Assembly: GCA_028532985.1 (NCBI GenBank)
Contig: JANCIK010000005.1
Location: forward strand, 2,362,501-2,426,500
Reading direction: 5' to 3'
DNA length: 64,000 bases
Origin: Stropharia rugosoannulata
Taxonomy: Eukaryota > Basidiomycota > Agaricomycetes > Agaricales > Strophariaceae
Shown: positions 1-12,649 of the stretch, piece after piece
How positions within the stretch are numbered: the stretch's first letter is position 1
Layout: every line of letters starts with the position of its first letter
Position numbers and translations under genes: made by a program
The notes under the pieces: generated by a model
The model's input: the letters and a program-made list of their open reading frames with translations, nothing else
Database searches by the model: none
Told to the model about the DNA's origin: nothing

Positions 1-68
1 TCGTTTGACCTGATAACCCTTCATCATCTTAAGTCTCGAGACTTCGAATCACCATTCATCAAATCACC

Positions 69-806
69 ATGTTTTTCAGCCTTATGTGTGCTGCTGCTCT
101 CGCCCTTTCTGCACTATCGTCGGGAGTCTCCGCAGCCGTCATTCCCAACGAGTCTGCCGACATAAGTATGCGCTTGTCTCCATCTTTAAATGAATAGGCG
201 CCCTAACTTACCCATAACTTCTTAGGCGTTCGTGGCGGCTTCCAATCCTTCGATAACTATGGTGGATTCTCTTCCATGAGCGGATTTGACAATTTCTATG
301 GCTCGGATAACTTTGACGATAGCCATTTCAGCTCGAGTTCAATCCACATTGTCGAAGAGAGCGAACTCGTTTGCCATAGCGAGAGCATCGTCATCATACA
401 ACAGCGCCTTCTTGTTCTCCAAGAGATGGCTAAACGGTATTCATGCTTCGCCGCGGCGCTTAACAAACGATTCTAATAACTATTTTACAGCGTCATCACT
501 GAGCAAGTATGCGACGTTGAGACCCAGACCATCGTCTTTGAACAGTTCCACTCGAGCCTACACGGCTTCAGCCGCGATCTCAGGCGCTTCTCTGGACGTG
601 ATGTCGGTTATGATTCGAGCATTGCATCGCACTTCAGCGACTTCTACAATGGTGACGGATCGCTCAGCACAAGCGACTTCGGATTCTCGGGAAATGACCT
701 TGGCAGCTCGTATGTCGTCCCCACCGGAAACAACTGGGGAAGAAACTCCCACATTTCCGTGAATAACGCCTACTCTGCCGCGCGCTCTGCGGTCACCCAT
801 TTCTAA
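69..806 (+). CDS. Small secreted protein, tandem paralogue A (unknown family)
   Basis: Three exons (69-165, 226-436, 491-806) with GT-AG introns of 60 and 54 nt give 207 residues. Residues 1-22 are a clear signal peptide (hydrophobic run ending SSGVSA), so the product is probably secreted. The mature part starts with a Gly/Phe/Ser-rich stretch containing SGFDNFYGS. Two conserved cysteine motifs follow, VCHSESI and QVCDVETQTIV, separated by a Gln/Leu-rich helical segment; the C-terminus is rich in Ser, Gly and Asn. The neighbour at 2031-2773 is a same-strand paralogue with the same length, intron positions and motifs, which strongly supports this model. I do not recognise a named family and give no function. 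The start is the only ATG that places the signal peptide in frame. Confidence 0.82.
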
Positions 807-2030
807 ATCCTGTAGTCATTTTGGAGATGGTTCGCATTCACATAATACACGGACGCCTCAAGGAATCTTGATTTGTAAATACTGTATTACCTTCCCTTGA
901 GTTAATTGACAATTTCTCGCCATCACACCCACACATGCAGCTTTTATGTACTTTTCCTTACCAGGCATTAGTGTCGTTATCACTAACAGACCGAACCGTG
1001 TTCTGCATCTTGCGCAGTAATAACATCGTCAACTCTCAATCAAGGTCGCTACTGCGCTTCATAGATAATCAACCCCCCGTGGCCGGGTTGCATGATTGGT
1101 TGAGCTGTTGAGCTAACAGACACAGTACGCATGTGCATATGATTAGGTCGGACATAAAAGTGGTATGAATACCTCATCAGCTACTAATCAAACAGATTCT
1201 GTTTGTGTCAAGTTTATGCCTTTATCTTTAGCCACAGACAGACCGTAGTCATTTTGATTTCTTTGTGAATGCGTAAATATAATTCGACCACTATGTGGTG
1301 GTAATAGGAAAGACGGGGACTTTGCATCAAGCCCAAGGGCTGAGGAAGCTCTAGGAATGTCGTCAATATCCATGGTGGCATCAGATTCGCAAACAAAATC
1401 AGAATACGCGTGAGAGAAAGTGCCTAAAACCAATGGACCGAATTCGTGGTACTTTACAACTTGTACTTGCTCAGAAGTTGATGCGACGGGGATGTATGCA
1501 AGATGTATGCAAACTTCCCAGTCAATTCACATACAAGCTGCACATCCAGGGCCTATGTGAATTTTATCGTCGCTATGCTGCAAAAAAGTCATAGAAACCA
1601 GCATTTATCCGACGTCGCCGTTGGGCATCAGCAAAGGTCGGCCAATTGAGTGCCTCCAAGCAGCTTCCAAAGCATTCCTCGGCCAGCAAGTCCAAAAATA
1701 CTCGCATTTATACCTCCTGGAAGGGGCATAGCTCTCGTGGTATCAGGCGCACGCACGCCGGGTCTTACTACTCGCGATCTCCATGGATGCGGATGAACTG
1801 GGACTAAGATAGCAATTATTAGCACCTGTTTCTACCAGGGGTTATATAAAAGGCACGGGGCACCCGTGTTGGTCCCCATTCCCTCTTCGACTTTACATCC
1901 TCATTTTTGGCCAGGTAGCCTTTCGTTCTTCGTTCCCTTTCGATTTTTTTTCGCCTTGCCGGACAACTTTCATCGTTAATTTTACCTGCCTTTCCACCTA
2001 CTCTCTCTTCTCAACTTCTGTCCTTTCGAA
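807..2030. other. Intergenic region with promoter of paralogue B
   Basis: No gene is visible. The left part is the 3' flank of paralogue A. The right part holds the promoter of the next gene: a TATA box at 1843-1852, then a long pyrimidine-rich leader up to the ATG at 2031. The short open frames on the minus strand between 1188 and 1825 have no recognisable protein signature. Confidence 0.6.
1843..1852 (+). promoter_or_regulatory. TATA box of small secreted protein B
   Basis: TATATAAAAG lies 179 nt upstream of the ATG at 2031. It is followed by a CT-rich stretch, a common arrangement in highly expressed fungal genes for secreted proteins. The transcription start is inferred to lie in the pyrimidine tract about 30-70 nt downstream. 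Confidence 0.6.
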
Positions 2031-2773
2031 ATGATCTTCTCCCTTGTAAAGGCTCTTTCCGTTGTCAGCTTTGTCGTTGGAGCGTATGCTTCACCCTTCA
2101 GAGCACAGAAACGCAGCTCCAGTGGTATGCATACCCATCAACTCTGTGTATTATTCATTACTTACGCATGCGCTTTCCCATACTTAGTCGGTGTTCCTAA
2201 TATCTCGTTCGATAACTGGATGGGCCTGTCCTCCTTGAGTGGCTTCGACAACTTCTATGGCTCAAGCAACTTCTACGGCTCCAATAACCAGCAAGTTGTT
2301 GTTGTAGAGGAACAACAGGAAGTTTGCCATTCCCAGAGCATAGAAATCATCCAGCAGCAACTTGCTGTCATTCAAGAATTTTCCAAGAGGTTTGTATACT
2401 GTTCTGTACTCCCTGGAATCACTTCTGATGCCTTGTTCCTATTAGGCTAATTTTGGAGCAAATTTGCGATGTTGAGACCCAGGTCATTGTCCTTGACCAG
2501 CATCAGGGCAGTCTTTCGCAATTCCACCATGACATCAGCCGTATCTCCAAACGCAGCATTGGGTACGACTCGAGTATTTCCAACATGATCTCACAAATCA
2601 TGAACTCGGATGGCTCCGTGAACAGCCACGACCTTGGTTTCCAAGGGTCAGAGGTTGGGCAGCACCTCATCGTTCCAGGTGGCTCGAACTGGAACGACGC
2701 CACGTCTCCCAACAACCTCAATGCCATCAAGCAGATCATCCACAGCGGAAACAACTCGACCACCTCATCGTAG
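2031..2773 (+). CDS. Small secreted protein, tandem paralogue B (unknown family)
   Basis: Exons 2031-2124, 2188-2389 and 2446-2773 encode 207 residues, the same length as paralogue A, with introns at equivalent positions. The N-terminus is a signal peptide ending near VGAYA, followed by RAQKRSSS, which has a dibasic KR that could be a Kex2-type processing site. The mature part shares with paralogue A the SGFDNFYGS motif (here followed by SNFYGSNN), a VCHSQSIEIIQQQL block and a QICDVETQVIVL block, so one cysteine sits in each block. The tail is Asn/Ser-rich. A good TATA box and leader suggest strong transcription. The function is unknown; a surface or extracellular role is inferred only from the signal peptide and composition. 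Confidence 0.85.
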
Positions 2774-3383
2774 ATCATTCTTGGTTTTTCTTGCTTTAAA
2801 AGGACAATAGAGTACAGGCAGGTACCGGCGGGCACCTTTCGTCGTACCACCATTTTTTTATGAGTTTGTATTTGATTTTTGGGGGGAAACCTGGACTTTA
2901 ATAGCTACATTATTTCTGCCGGCTGAATGATGGCTACTTCATATTTGTATTGCAGTACATTTATCAAATATGAAAGTCTTGTATGAATTTTAACACACCG
3001 AGGGAGTCTGAATCTTTAGTAGTTGCTTAGTAGCCAGGCTCAACTCGATTAAATGGGGTGAGTTGACAGCAGTCCGAGATTTTGAATCACTCTAGAATCA
3101 CTCAAAAATCATTACTCTGTAATGTATTGAGAAATCGGAAAGTAGTAGAGGGTATATGGCAGAATGATTCTACCAATAAAGCCAAGTGTATACTTCTGGT
3201 CGAGTTTCACGGTTGGTGGTGAACACATTAATCTACCGTAGATGAACTTTGTCAAGAAACGTTCAAGCCCATATATGTAGACTTCCCCATCAAGGTATGT
3301 ATGGTTTCGGAAACTTCCGACGTACCCTTTCTCCCCTGAATGACACACTAAGCTCAGCCTCCTCACTAGATTCTACTGCAATC
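2774..3383. other. Intergenic region
   Basis: This is the 3' flank of the small secreted protein gene and the upstream region of the cullin gene. I see no further gene, repeat or RNA. Confidence 0.5.
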
Positions 3384-6379
3384 ATGTCGAATGGTATGAT
3401 GACTCTTAAATTTTGAACTGCTCTATATCTTAATTAAATGTATCTATGCAGCTCAACGTCGCGGAAAACCAAAAATTGTGCGTTGTGTTGATGTGCCTCG
3501 CTCGGGCTGTAAATTTATGTACTGACCAAGGTTGGTACCCTGATTGCAGATGGTGCCGCGTAAGGTAACTAATTCACTTTATATGACTCTATTGTATTAA
3601 AATATCTGCAGCATGGTCCTGATTTCTCGCTGTCCAAAACTTGGGAAGAGTTATCAAAAAATATTCGCGAAATTCAAAATCATAATGCGGCGAATCTTTC
3701 TTTTGAAGAGAATCATCGCTATGCCTACAACATGGTCTTGCACAAGCACGGAGAAACGCTGTATAATGGAGTCCGGACATTGGTTATAGAGAACCTGGAG
3801 ACATTAGCGCGAACCGAGATAGTACCTACCTTCCCTACTGGCACAACCGATTCAAACATGCAGAACGATGAGGGACAGGTGTTGCTGAAGTCGCTGAGGA
3901 ATGTATGGGACGATCACAGGAGTAACATGGTCCGATTATCCCAGATCCTGAAATACATGGTGAGTTACTATGATATGCTCTAGTGGACTTCCATTTAAAA
4001 CGTCGTCAGGATCGCTCATACACGACGACAAACAACCTTCCAGACACCTACAACCTCGGACTCCAATTATTTCTATCACATATAATGTGCAATCCGATAA
4101 AAGATCATCTAGTTAAGGCTATCTTAAACCAAGTCCGCCATGAACGAGATGGCATTGTCATACATCGCTCCACCGTCAAGGGCTGTGTTGACGTCTTCCT
4201 CAGCCTCAAAATCGACAGAGACGGGACTACGGTCTACAGGAGAGATCTAGAACCACCCTTCTTAGACGAAAGTCGCGCTTTCTATAAGAAAGAGGGAGAA
4301 CGTCTGATTAACTCGTGCAATGCCCCTGATTTTTTGCGCGCAGTACGTCCATTTGTTCTGTAGCAAGCTGCGTCTATCTCAAGTACACTAGGCAGAAGAA
4401 CGTTTCGAGGCAGAAGAGTCACGGGCGAATCACTATCTTTCGAGCCAGACCACACAACCGCTCCTACAAATTCTAAAGGATACGTTGTTGACACCACATC
4501 TCGAACCTGTGATAAACAAAGAGAGTTCTGGCTTGGATATTATGATCGATAATAACAAGTTCGATGATATGTCCCGGCTATTTCGACTATGCTTGATGGT
4601 GCCAACAGGTCTGCCTATCTTGCAGGCCGCTCTTAAGCAGTCCATCATTCGCAGAGGGAAGGCGATCAACCAGATTTCGCTCGGAGAAGACCTTTCAACG
4701 AACAACGTTACTGAAGAGAACGATCCTAAGGCTAAAGGTCAAGGAGCCGGTCGGAATCAGAACTCTGGAATCCAGCCAGCTACGACTTGGGTACAAAATG
4801 TCCTCGACATCAAGGATAAATTCGATCTAGTTTGGCATGCATCCTTTCAGGATAACAGGGATGTAGAAATCGCTATAAATAAGGTATTTGTTCGTTTCCA
4901 GTCCTATGAACCGAAGGTTAAACGGACGTTCAGGCATTTGAAACGTTCGTCAACAACAACGAAAAATGCTCAGAGTTCATATCTCTGTTCATCGACGATC
5001 ACCTTAAACGAGGGATTAAAGGAGTAAGGTGACTTCACACTCTCATTTTTATCAAATATTCACCACATTTTCTATAAGAAAACGGAAGCTGAAGTAGAAG
5101 TCATTTTGGATAAAACTATTACTATTTTCCGGTTTATATCGGAAAAGGACGTTTTCGAACGGTACTACAAGGGACATCTCTCAAAGCGACTGCTCCATGG
5201 GCGTTCTATATCTGACGATGCTGAGCATAACATGCTCGCTAAGCTCAAGGTTGAATCAGGGGTTCAGTTTACGCAGAAAATGGAAGGCATGTTCAACGAT
5301 ATGAGAATATCTGCGGAAACCACGAAGGCGTATTTGGAACACGTTTCAAGAACTACAGTAAGTGTTCCTCTGATTTTTTGGCTAGCTTATTCTCGGTCTC
5401 ACACACCTGCCAGGCTCCCGAAATTGAACTTAGCGTGACAGTGATGACAACGAATGCCTGGCCCCTCTCCAATACCCCGTCTGCATGCATTTTACCAGTA
5501 CAAATGGATAAAGCTTGCAAATCTTTCGAACAATTTTACTATTCAAAACACTCTGGAAGACGTCTCAATTGGCAATTGGCCTTGGGGAACGCTGACGTGC
5601 ACGTCAGGTTCAAAGAAAGATCTCATGAACTGAATGTGTCAACTTTAGCGTTGGTCATTTTGCTTTTGTTTGAGAATCTCGGTGATGACGAAATACTGAC
5701 ATACGAGGTACGATGCCTATTAACAGTTTATTTCGCCACATATACTCATATTTTATTATTATAGGACATAAAAGAAGCCACGCGGATCGAAGATGTAGAA
5801 CTAAAACGTCAGTTACAGTCGCTAGCATGTGCTAAGTACAAGATTTTGAAGAAGCATCCGCCAAGTCGCGATGTCAGCGCAAGTGACACTTTCTCGTTCA
5901 ACAACAAATTCTCCTCTCCAATGACAAAGCTAAAGATTAACACAGTGTCAAGCAAGGTCGAAAATAAAGCAGAGAGGAAAGAGACGCTAGTGCGTGTTGA
6001 AGAAGAGAGGAAGTATCAGACCGATGTATGTTTCTCACTTTATTACATACCTTAACAGCTAATCATCTGTGTTTCTATGCAGGCTTGTATTGTTCGCATA
6101 ATGAAAGACAGAAAACATATGAAACACAACGATCTAATAACGCAAGTAACTGCTCAATTGACCAGCAAATTTCTACCGGAGCCGATGTTCATTAAGAAAC
6201 AAATAGAACATCTAATAGAGGCATGTCACTTGTCATTCAGGTGCAGGCTTTTGTCTTTGACATATTTCTACAGAAAGAATATTTGGAACGTTGTGAAGAC
6301 AGAAAATCATACAACTATGTTGTAAGTGATGCTACTATCTCAAATTACACAATACACTGACCTGGTATGTAAGGCATGA
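3384..6379 (+). CDS. cul3: Cullin-3, scaffold of BTB-type ubiquitin ligases
   Basis: Thirteen exons (3384-3393, 3452-3477, 3550-3564, 3612-3959, 4010-4342, 4392-4883, 4934-5023, 5079-5357, 5414-5707, 5765-6025, 6083-6220, 6274-6321, 6374-6379) encode about 779 residues, close to the usual cullin-3 length. Cullin-3 holds a BTB-domain substrate adaptor at its N-terminus and the RING protein Rbx1 at its C-terminus. The N-terminal signature FEENHRYAYNMVLHKHGE is typical of CUL3. The core contains EKDVFERYYKGHLSKRLL and the C-terminus contains the neddylation motif IVRIMKDRKHMKHN with the acceptor Lys near residue 724. The protein ends KSYNYVA, as cullin-3 proteins do. The intron 6221-6273 has a GC donor. 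The last exon is only six bases (Ala-stop), and reaching it requires splicing out an intron that contains an in-frame stop. It is convergent with the exportin gene. Confidence 0.93.
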
Positions 6380-6807
6380 GATCACCGAGGCGCTACTACT
6401 GTATACCACCTACATCTGTACCATTACCTGCATTTATCACTCTGACTTTAATTCGTAACATCTCTCTAAATCTGTTGCACCTATGTCACTGGCTTCAAAG
6501 GCTCAAATTGAGTTCAAAAGTACGACTGTCATATACCTACCCTGGCCTTGACACAACCGCTGACCTGGGACTTTGAAGATGCCATCGGCTAATATGTATG
6601 TCACTATGTATGTAATGTTATGATTCCAACGCGAATAGCTTGCAAAGCAGAGCAAAAATGAGGGAGCTATGGTACATTATGTAGCTTGGGAATGAGGAAC
6701 CTGCTAGACGACTAACATGTAAAGGACAATCAGAAATGCAAAAGTAATAAGGAGTATAATAAGCAGTCAACCTAAACAAACAGCTGAAGCACGGAATCTA
6801 AAAAATG
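6380..6807. other. Convergent intergenic region
   Basis: The 3' ends of the cullin (+) and exportin-T (-) genes meet here. There is no gene; short frames within it are shadows. Confidence 0.5.
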
Positions 6808-9800
6808 CTATGAAGATGATTTCGATGATCGAATCAAATCTGTGAAGTATTTTCGGAAATTCTTGCCGTCTAAATCTCGCAGTTTCGTAGTAAAATCTAA
6901 TGCAGTCTCTTGTGGCCAGTTTTGAGAGGGCAGGAACACGTTGGCGAAGAAAGTATACGACTCTGCCCCTCTTGCTTTGCAGATCGTTTGCAGGAGGTTA
7001 GCAATCTCTTGCAAGACCTGAATTACAAACATCCCATGAGCAAAGTTCAAATGCATTGAATACGGAGAACATACAACAGTCATTTGGCCGTCCTTTAGAT
7101 TGAAGTCAGGCATTGCCGGAACTCTAAACGCGGTGGGAATTAAACGTTCATATATGAAGCGTTCGAAGCCTGGCAAGCTTTCAATGCCCTCTTCATTTGC
7201 GGCAGCCGCATTTTCTGTGGATTGCCCCCAGACTGTGACGCATCGACTAAGGAAGGATACCGCAGCCTTTTCACTTGTAGGATCTGCAACATCTTCCACC
7301 AGTTGTTGCATATTTTGTATCAGGGCTTCGAAATTGGCAGAGTTTCCTGGGGCCAACAATGAGTACTCCATGTATGCCGAAATGGACAACCGCTTACGCT
7401 CTGATATGAAAATTCCCTGCAATTTAGACGCCATGATACTGTTCAGTAGGGTGAGATACGCCTTTTTGGTTTCGATATGGGCTCGTTGGTCGTCTGTTCC
7501 AGTTATCGGTTGTGATAGCATGGAATTGATATGTGTGCTCAAAGGACCAATCAACTGGTCAAGGACATCAAACATGGCTTTCTGAAAAGTTCGGCGTTTC
7601 GCGTCAGTTAACTTTCCCGTGAAAAGAGCACGACCTACGTTTAGTTTATGAATAAGGAGACCTATGAAGTTCATAAAGTCAACAAGTTCGGAAGGCTCAA
7701 ACTGTGCTAGCAAGTTGCTCATCAACGGGGGTATGAAATGAGTGACTGTTGGACCCGCAGTAGCAAGTATACGGGCAAATGCAAATCTGGTCTAAAACAA
7801 ACGTTTAGATAAAAATGATGGAACTTGAATACCTAGTCAGCTCACAGCATCGCGAATGGGCTTGAATATATTCATGGCTTCTAAGCACACCAAAATGGCT
7901 TGCGCCATCTGCGTGAAGACCTCCATGGGTGGAAGTATGTAACCTGGATGGACGACGGGGGGATAATCGGGAAATCCTTTTGCTATATTACCAAGGGCCA
8001 TGATGATGTGATGGACCTTGACAATCGGAATAAGATCAGCTGCCCCTTTCGACCTGAAAGCTTGGAAGTTGAGGGAGAGATCATCTATAAGAGGTTGTAC
8101 AAGAGATAGCAGCGCTTCAGACTGTTGTGCAGGATTCTTATATATTAATGAGCATATGATGCCGACAGTCTCGAAGAGGTAAAGCTGCGATTCAAACGTT
8201 GTACTTCTTGTCGCTTCCGTTAAGAGATCTGCTTCTGGCTCTTCTTGTTCCGGAATTTCAGCAGTGATGACCAAAAGGTCACGAACACTGTTGATGATAG
8301 TGGGGCAGATTTCCACTGGTATCTCATTACGAAGGTCCTTGATGAATCTGTGGAACAGGTAAAACATCCGCGATCTAAATTGCGAGTTTTCATTGTGCAC
8401 GCCGCTAAAGATGGCACTCAATAACGTGAGGAAGCTCGGTGTGACAGTTAAATACGCACCGGTTGTCAATCATAGCCTCCAGTGGGGGAATGATGCACTC
8501 TTTCCTGACTTTGAAGAAATCGCTGTATCTTGATACCGTTTCATAGAATTGCAAAGAGACAGCGCGATTGGGGTAGGAGACAATGCCAGATTGTACCAAA
8601 GAAAAAAGCATCTCCCCGTGTGGTGTCAGAGGATATTCAGAGTAGTCGGTACCTTTCCTCTTGTCCTTGTCCACAGATGGGGCCATACAAAATGCAGCGC
8701 GACCTTTTCCACCAGCTGATAGCGTATGTCAGCGATATACCCTGCCAATAGAATAATATACAGGAACCGTACTTTTGTTGATTTCTCCAAAGATGTAAAC
8801 AAGGTAAATACCCAGCTCAGCATCATTCCATTTGACTGGATTCCCTGACTGATATGCAGAGATTGTGCTCAAGGCGAGGGTACGGACAGCGTCTGTGACC
8901 AAATCTTGATCGATTGAAAGGATAGAATCAAGGAAAACGCGCAAATCCTGAAATGATGAGGTCAGCGACGGACATTTTGCAGGCGAAGATACTAGGCAAG
9001 GAATTAACCTTCCGCATTTTTTCAAATTCTGCCAAGTCGTCCTCGTCGGCATCTTCCTGGTCTGGATCTTCATCCCATTTCATTTTAACAAGAATGACCT
9101 CAAGCAAGGAGGTGAGGAAGGTCCGTTTCGAGTCATCCAAAGGTTCGGTGGATATTTTCCGAGTGCGTTTGTACTGTTAAGGTATGAGCATACGAATATA
9201 TAACATAGAGCCTGCGTTACTCACTCCTGCCAGAATGATTTGCAACAATGGGAACACAGTTGAGCACGTATCGTCATACTCGTCTGCCAAAAAGCGCAGC
9301 ATAGCTGGCTGAATTTGTAGAAGATACGTGGTCGCTTCAGTGCGAATTTCTTCGTTTGAACATTCCTGTGACCCAGAAATTAGAGGCACGCGATACAACC
9401 AAAGGTCGTGCGACCACTTACATCAATCAATTTGGCCAACTCTTGGCCGAGAACATTCAGCAGTTTTCCCAGAGCTTCCCTGTATGACTCCTCCCCTTCA
9501 TCTGTATCGTCACCGCGTTCGATTTGTTGCGCCCTTGTTTTAGCCTCCAGGGCATCCAGGACCTGTCCCAGAGACAATACTTTCAAAAGCTGAAGTTTAT
9601 CACTGGGATCCTTCAGCCCTTTTGAGACAATGCGAAGGAGTGCCACAGACGTCGCAAGGCGAATGGGAAGGGACTGATCCGCGAGGAGAGTGAAAAGCAG
9701 CGGAACGGTTGTCGGAGTCACCGTCAAGTTAATATCGATCCAACCTCCAAGAATATTTAGCTGATTCAAACACATAAGAAGTCCGCTGCTGCTCACCAAC

Positions 9801-10736
9801 ATATGACCCAAACGTGCGCACGCCCCAGTCTACTACCTCTATGGCGTGATCCAACTCCTTGGGCTCCGTCGCTGCACTAGGGTTCTTCCTCAGCTCGTCC
9901 ATGCGCTTCGCCCCTTCCGACACAATAGTGAGTACCGCCTCGTTAATGCGTGCAGCGTCCCGATCTCTTACGCCGTCGCGCACCTTGGCATCGCGCGCAT
10001 GCCGAGCAGCGCTGAATGTCCGCGCGGACTTAATGATCTGGTCAGCGACCTCTCCAGAGATTTCGAGAACGATGTGAAAAAATAGCAGGGAGACATGTCG
10101 GTTGAATCCCTTCTGAACTGCTGTGTCCGTGGGTTGAATAAGCGTAAACAGATCCGAGAAGAAGTTGGGCCACTGTTCGCCGTATGTGCATAGAAAGAAG
10201 AGAGTAAGGGTGTGCGAGAACTTGTTGCGCAGAACTTGGCAGACGTCAGTTACGAATAGGAGCTAATAAGGCGTACTCACACGGGGCCTCTGCTTCTGCT
10301 GAACCTAGCACATATTCCGACTGAATATACGAAACCAAGGTTTGCTGAATCGTTGTGAATGACTCTTCATCAAATCGTTCGAATCTGAGACACGAGATAA
10401 GTCAACTGAACCGACGCATACCGAAGCCAGATTCACAGAAACACGATAAACAGCAAGTGTATGCTGCCCCTCCCATGAACATGCCACACGCCACACTCAC
10501 CGATTGTCCAGAAACTCGTCCAACACGCGTAGAGCAAAAAATCGTGCCTGAGAAGGGTATTTTCTTGAGCCATCCGTATTCTGATCGACGAAAAGTTTTA
10601 GGGCAATTCGCCAGCTTTCGTTTGCATTTTGCTGGATGGTTGAGAGATAGGAAAGGGCCTGCTGGTGTAATGCAATCTGCGCAGGATCAAAAGCAATGGT
10701 GATGGCCTGAACGATGCGTTCAATTTCTTGTTCCAT
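6808..10736 (-). CDS. los1: Exportin-T (tRNA exportin, Los1/Xpo-t family)
   Basis: Eleven exons (10736-10501, 10384-10281, 10234-9797, 9744-9422, 9365-9225, 9173-9009, 8947-8773, 8715-8460, 8404-7846, 7791-7075, 7017-6808) give 1107 residues. Exportin-T is a karyopherin of the importin-beta superfamily that carries mature tRNAs out of the nucleus with Ran-GTP. The start MEQEIERIVQAI, the WPNFFSDLF segment, the GWIDINLTV repeat and SRMFYLFHRFIKDLRNEIP match the family as I know it, and the whole chain is helical-repeat-like. An acidic stretch (DEDPDQEDADEDD) lies mid-protein. The 57-nt segment 7018-7074 has good GT-AG signals, contains no stop and is a multiple of three; I treat it as an intron because its translation interrupts a conserved helix. 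Family assignment is firm, exact exon ends less so. Confidence 0.9.
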
Positions 10737-11064
10737 AATGACACGTATATTTCGATTTCGTCCCCTATATAGACGTAACGAGGAACCAGAAGAAAGGGAA
10801 AAGTTGAAAAAAGACTGGTTCTATGATCATTTTGTGATCATTACAGGAAACCGCTTGGCACGTGGCTGCGCCTAATTATTACGCTCCGGCCCGCAGATCA
10901 ACTTATCAACGCGAGTATTATTAGCGCCTAGCTCAGAGGAGTAAACTGGGCAGTATACGTATGTACATATTTATAAACAGTTGAAGGATATACAGAATCA
11001 ATCAAGTAAGAAAGTGCCTGTCGAAAACGTCAAATGAAATAACGAAAGTGCTGACAGTAAATTC
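10737..11064. other. Upstream region of exportin-T
   Basis: This sequence separates the exportin start from the 3' end of the F-box gene, both on the minus strand. It presumably contains the exportin promoter. I see no clear TATA box or other feature. Confidence 0.45.
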
Positions 11065-12649
11065 CTAAAATTGAAGAACGAAAACATCGCCAGTATGAAC
11101 GCCGACCCACACTTTGCCCGTGGACTCTTCAAAATATAGTGAGCGGCATGTATGCGGTTCGAATGGCAAAGCCAAGTCCGAAGGAATTAGCGAAGAGACT
11201 ACAGTTTTCGATCCATTCACCGGAAAGGATCCTTTCATTAGCTGATAACCGTCCGAGTTCCACTGATGCTCGAGCCACACAGCGCGCAGACCAGTCTTTC
11301 CTAGGCATGTAGGTTCAAGGCTAACGTTGGATGGCGTATTGAAGGCGAATGAAGGCTTGAAGTCAGAGAACGAGAGGTCCCGTGCAGACAAATCCACAGG
11401 GAAACGGTAGATATTGACAACGCCAGCGTGTGTGGCGGAGAATGGAGAATAGGCAGCCATTACTGTGAATGACGTCAGGGGTGTGCCGTATACGGGTTCC
11501 GGAGAAATGTAAATTTCAGCGTTTCGAATGCGCGAGGTCTCATAGTCGACGATGGATGCGGCCCAGTTTGCATGGATACGTTCTCTAGTAGTTGTGCAGA
11601 ATATTTCGGAAGGAAGTTCGCGTATGTGCGCCTTGATCCGATGCATACACACTCCCACAATTACTATATGCGGAGGATAAATTTTGAATTGCATTCGTGA
11701 AGGATCGAAGGCCTAGAGAATATGAGTAAGTGTCTCGATAACGTATAATAACGCACTGATAATATGGGGGAGTCCACAACCACTATACCGTCTGTTTCAA
11801 CGTTGTACAAGATAATCTCATGAAGTGGCTGGTTAACAAGATTCACGACAGCAGCAGCAACTAGTGTTCCAGTGATCTGTGTATAGTAGAAGACTGCATT
11901 GTGTTCGATCTTCCTGGTGCTTATAAGATAGGGGATACCGAGAGATGCTTCATTGGTCTGATGTCCTGCAAGATTTATGTGATAAACAGACAACTGTCTA
12001 ATTATCCTAAGTGTCATTAAAACGGTGAAATCCGATGTACCATGCTCACCCTTTGGATCTGTCTGTTTGCGATGCACCTAATACAGATATTAATGCAGTA
12101 CTGCCGCCTTCCTCTACGAAGGCGGCTTCAAAACAAAACGCGTTTTCCGACTCAATGTGTATGACAGGGCGCGAAGCAGGATTCTTCTGGTCCAACCTCC
12201 ATATATAAATGCCAATTAAATTGCTCCGAAGACGATGAGACGTAACAAGCCAGTTCGCCCCAAGTGGCTGCATGTCGACGACCATATGCGGCGAGGGAAA
12301 TTTAGTAACGCGTAGAACATTCGAAATAGGTCGCCGCCAGTTTGCATCCACGCGCAGAGATTTAATGGTGATGGCCTGAAGCTCTGGTGCGGGGATGCTG
12401 AAAAGGGTGCCGTCCCGCGAAGTGGACAGATCTATAGGAAGCTCGTGTTTGATATGATGCCAGACATAATCAGACAATGCGAGTGCGTGGAGAACACGAC
12501 ATGTCTGCGTGGAGGCTTTGTCATGAGCTGCGCATTTATTTCTCGGTGCCGCGCACCTGAATGAAGGACAGAAAGTCGGCGGGAAGAAGATGTGCGCATA
12601 TATGTATGAGGATGTCGTGCGGCAGGTCTACAAGGGATCTCGTTGACAT
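11065..12649 (-). CDS. F-box protein with uncharacterised C-terminal domain
   Basis: Exons 12649-12557, 12504-12050, 11997-11757 and 11712-11065 give 478 residues. Residues 5-45 form an F-box (LVDLPHDILIHICAHLLPAD, then the exon junction and TCRVLHALALSDYVW). The F-box binds Skp1 and so tethers a substrate to an SCF ubiquitin ligase. The rest alternates beta-strand-like blocks (WLVTSHRLRSNLIGIYIW, GVVNIYRFP, TGKVWVGVHTGDVFVLQF), consistent with a beta-propeller-like fold, though I see no canonical WD repeats. The intron choice after FIQ was decided by frame: only an acceptor at 12505-12506 keeps the F-box open. The gene is divergent from the membrane-protein gene starting at 12767, with 117 bp between start codons. 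Confidence 0.78.

Noticed and set aside
286..762. Long second-frame open reading frame over the first secreted protein gene
   Set aside because: It is a shadow of the spliced gene; the spliced frame has a signal peptide and a full-length paralogue, this one has neither.
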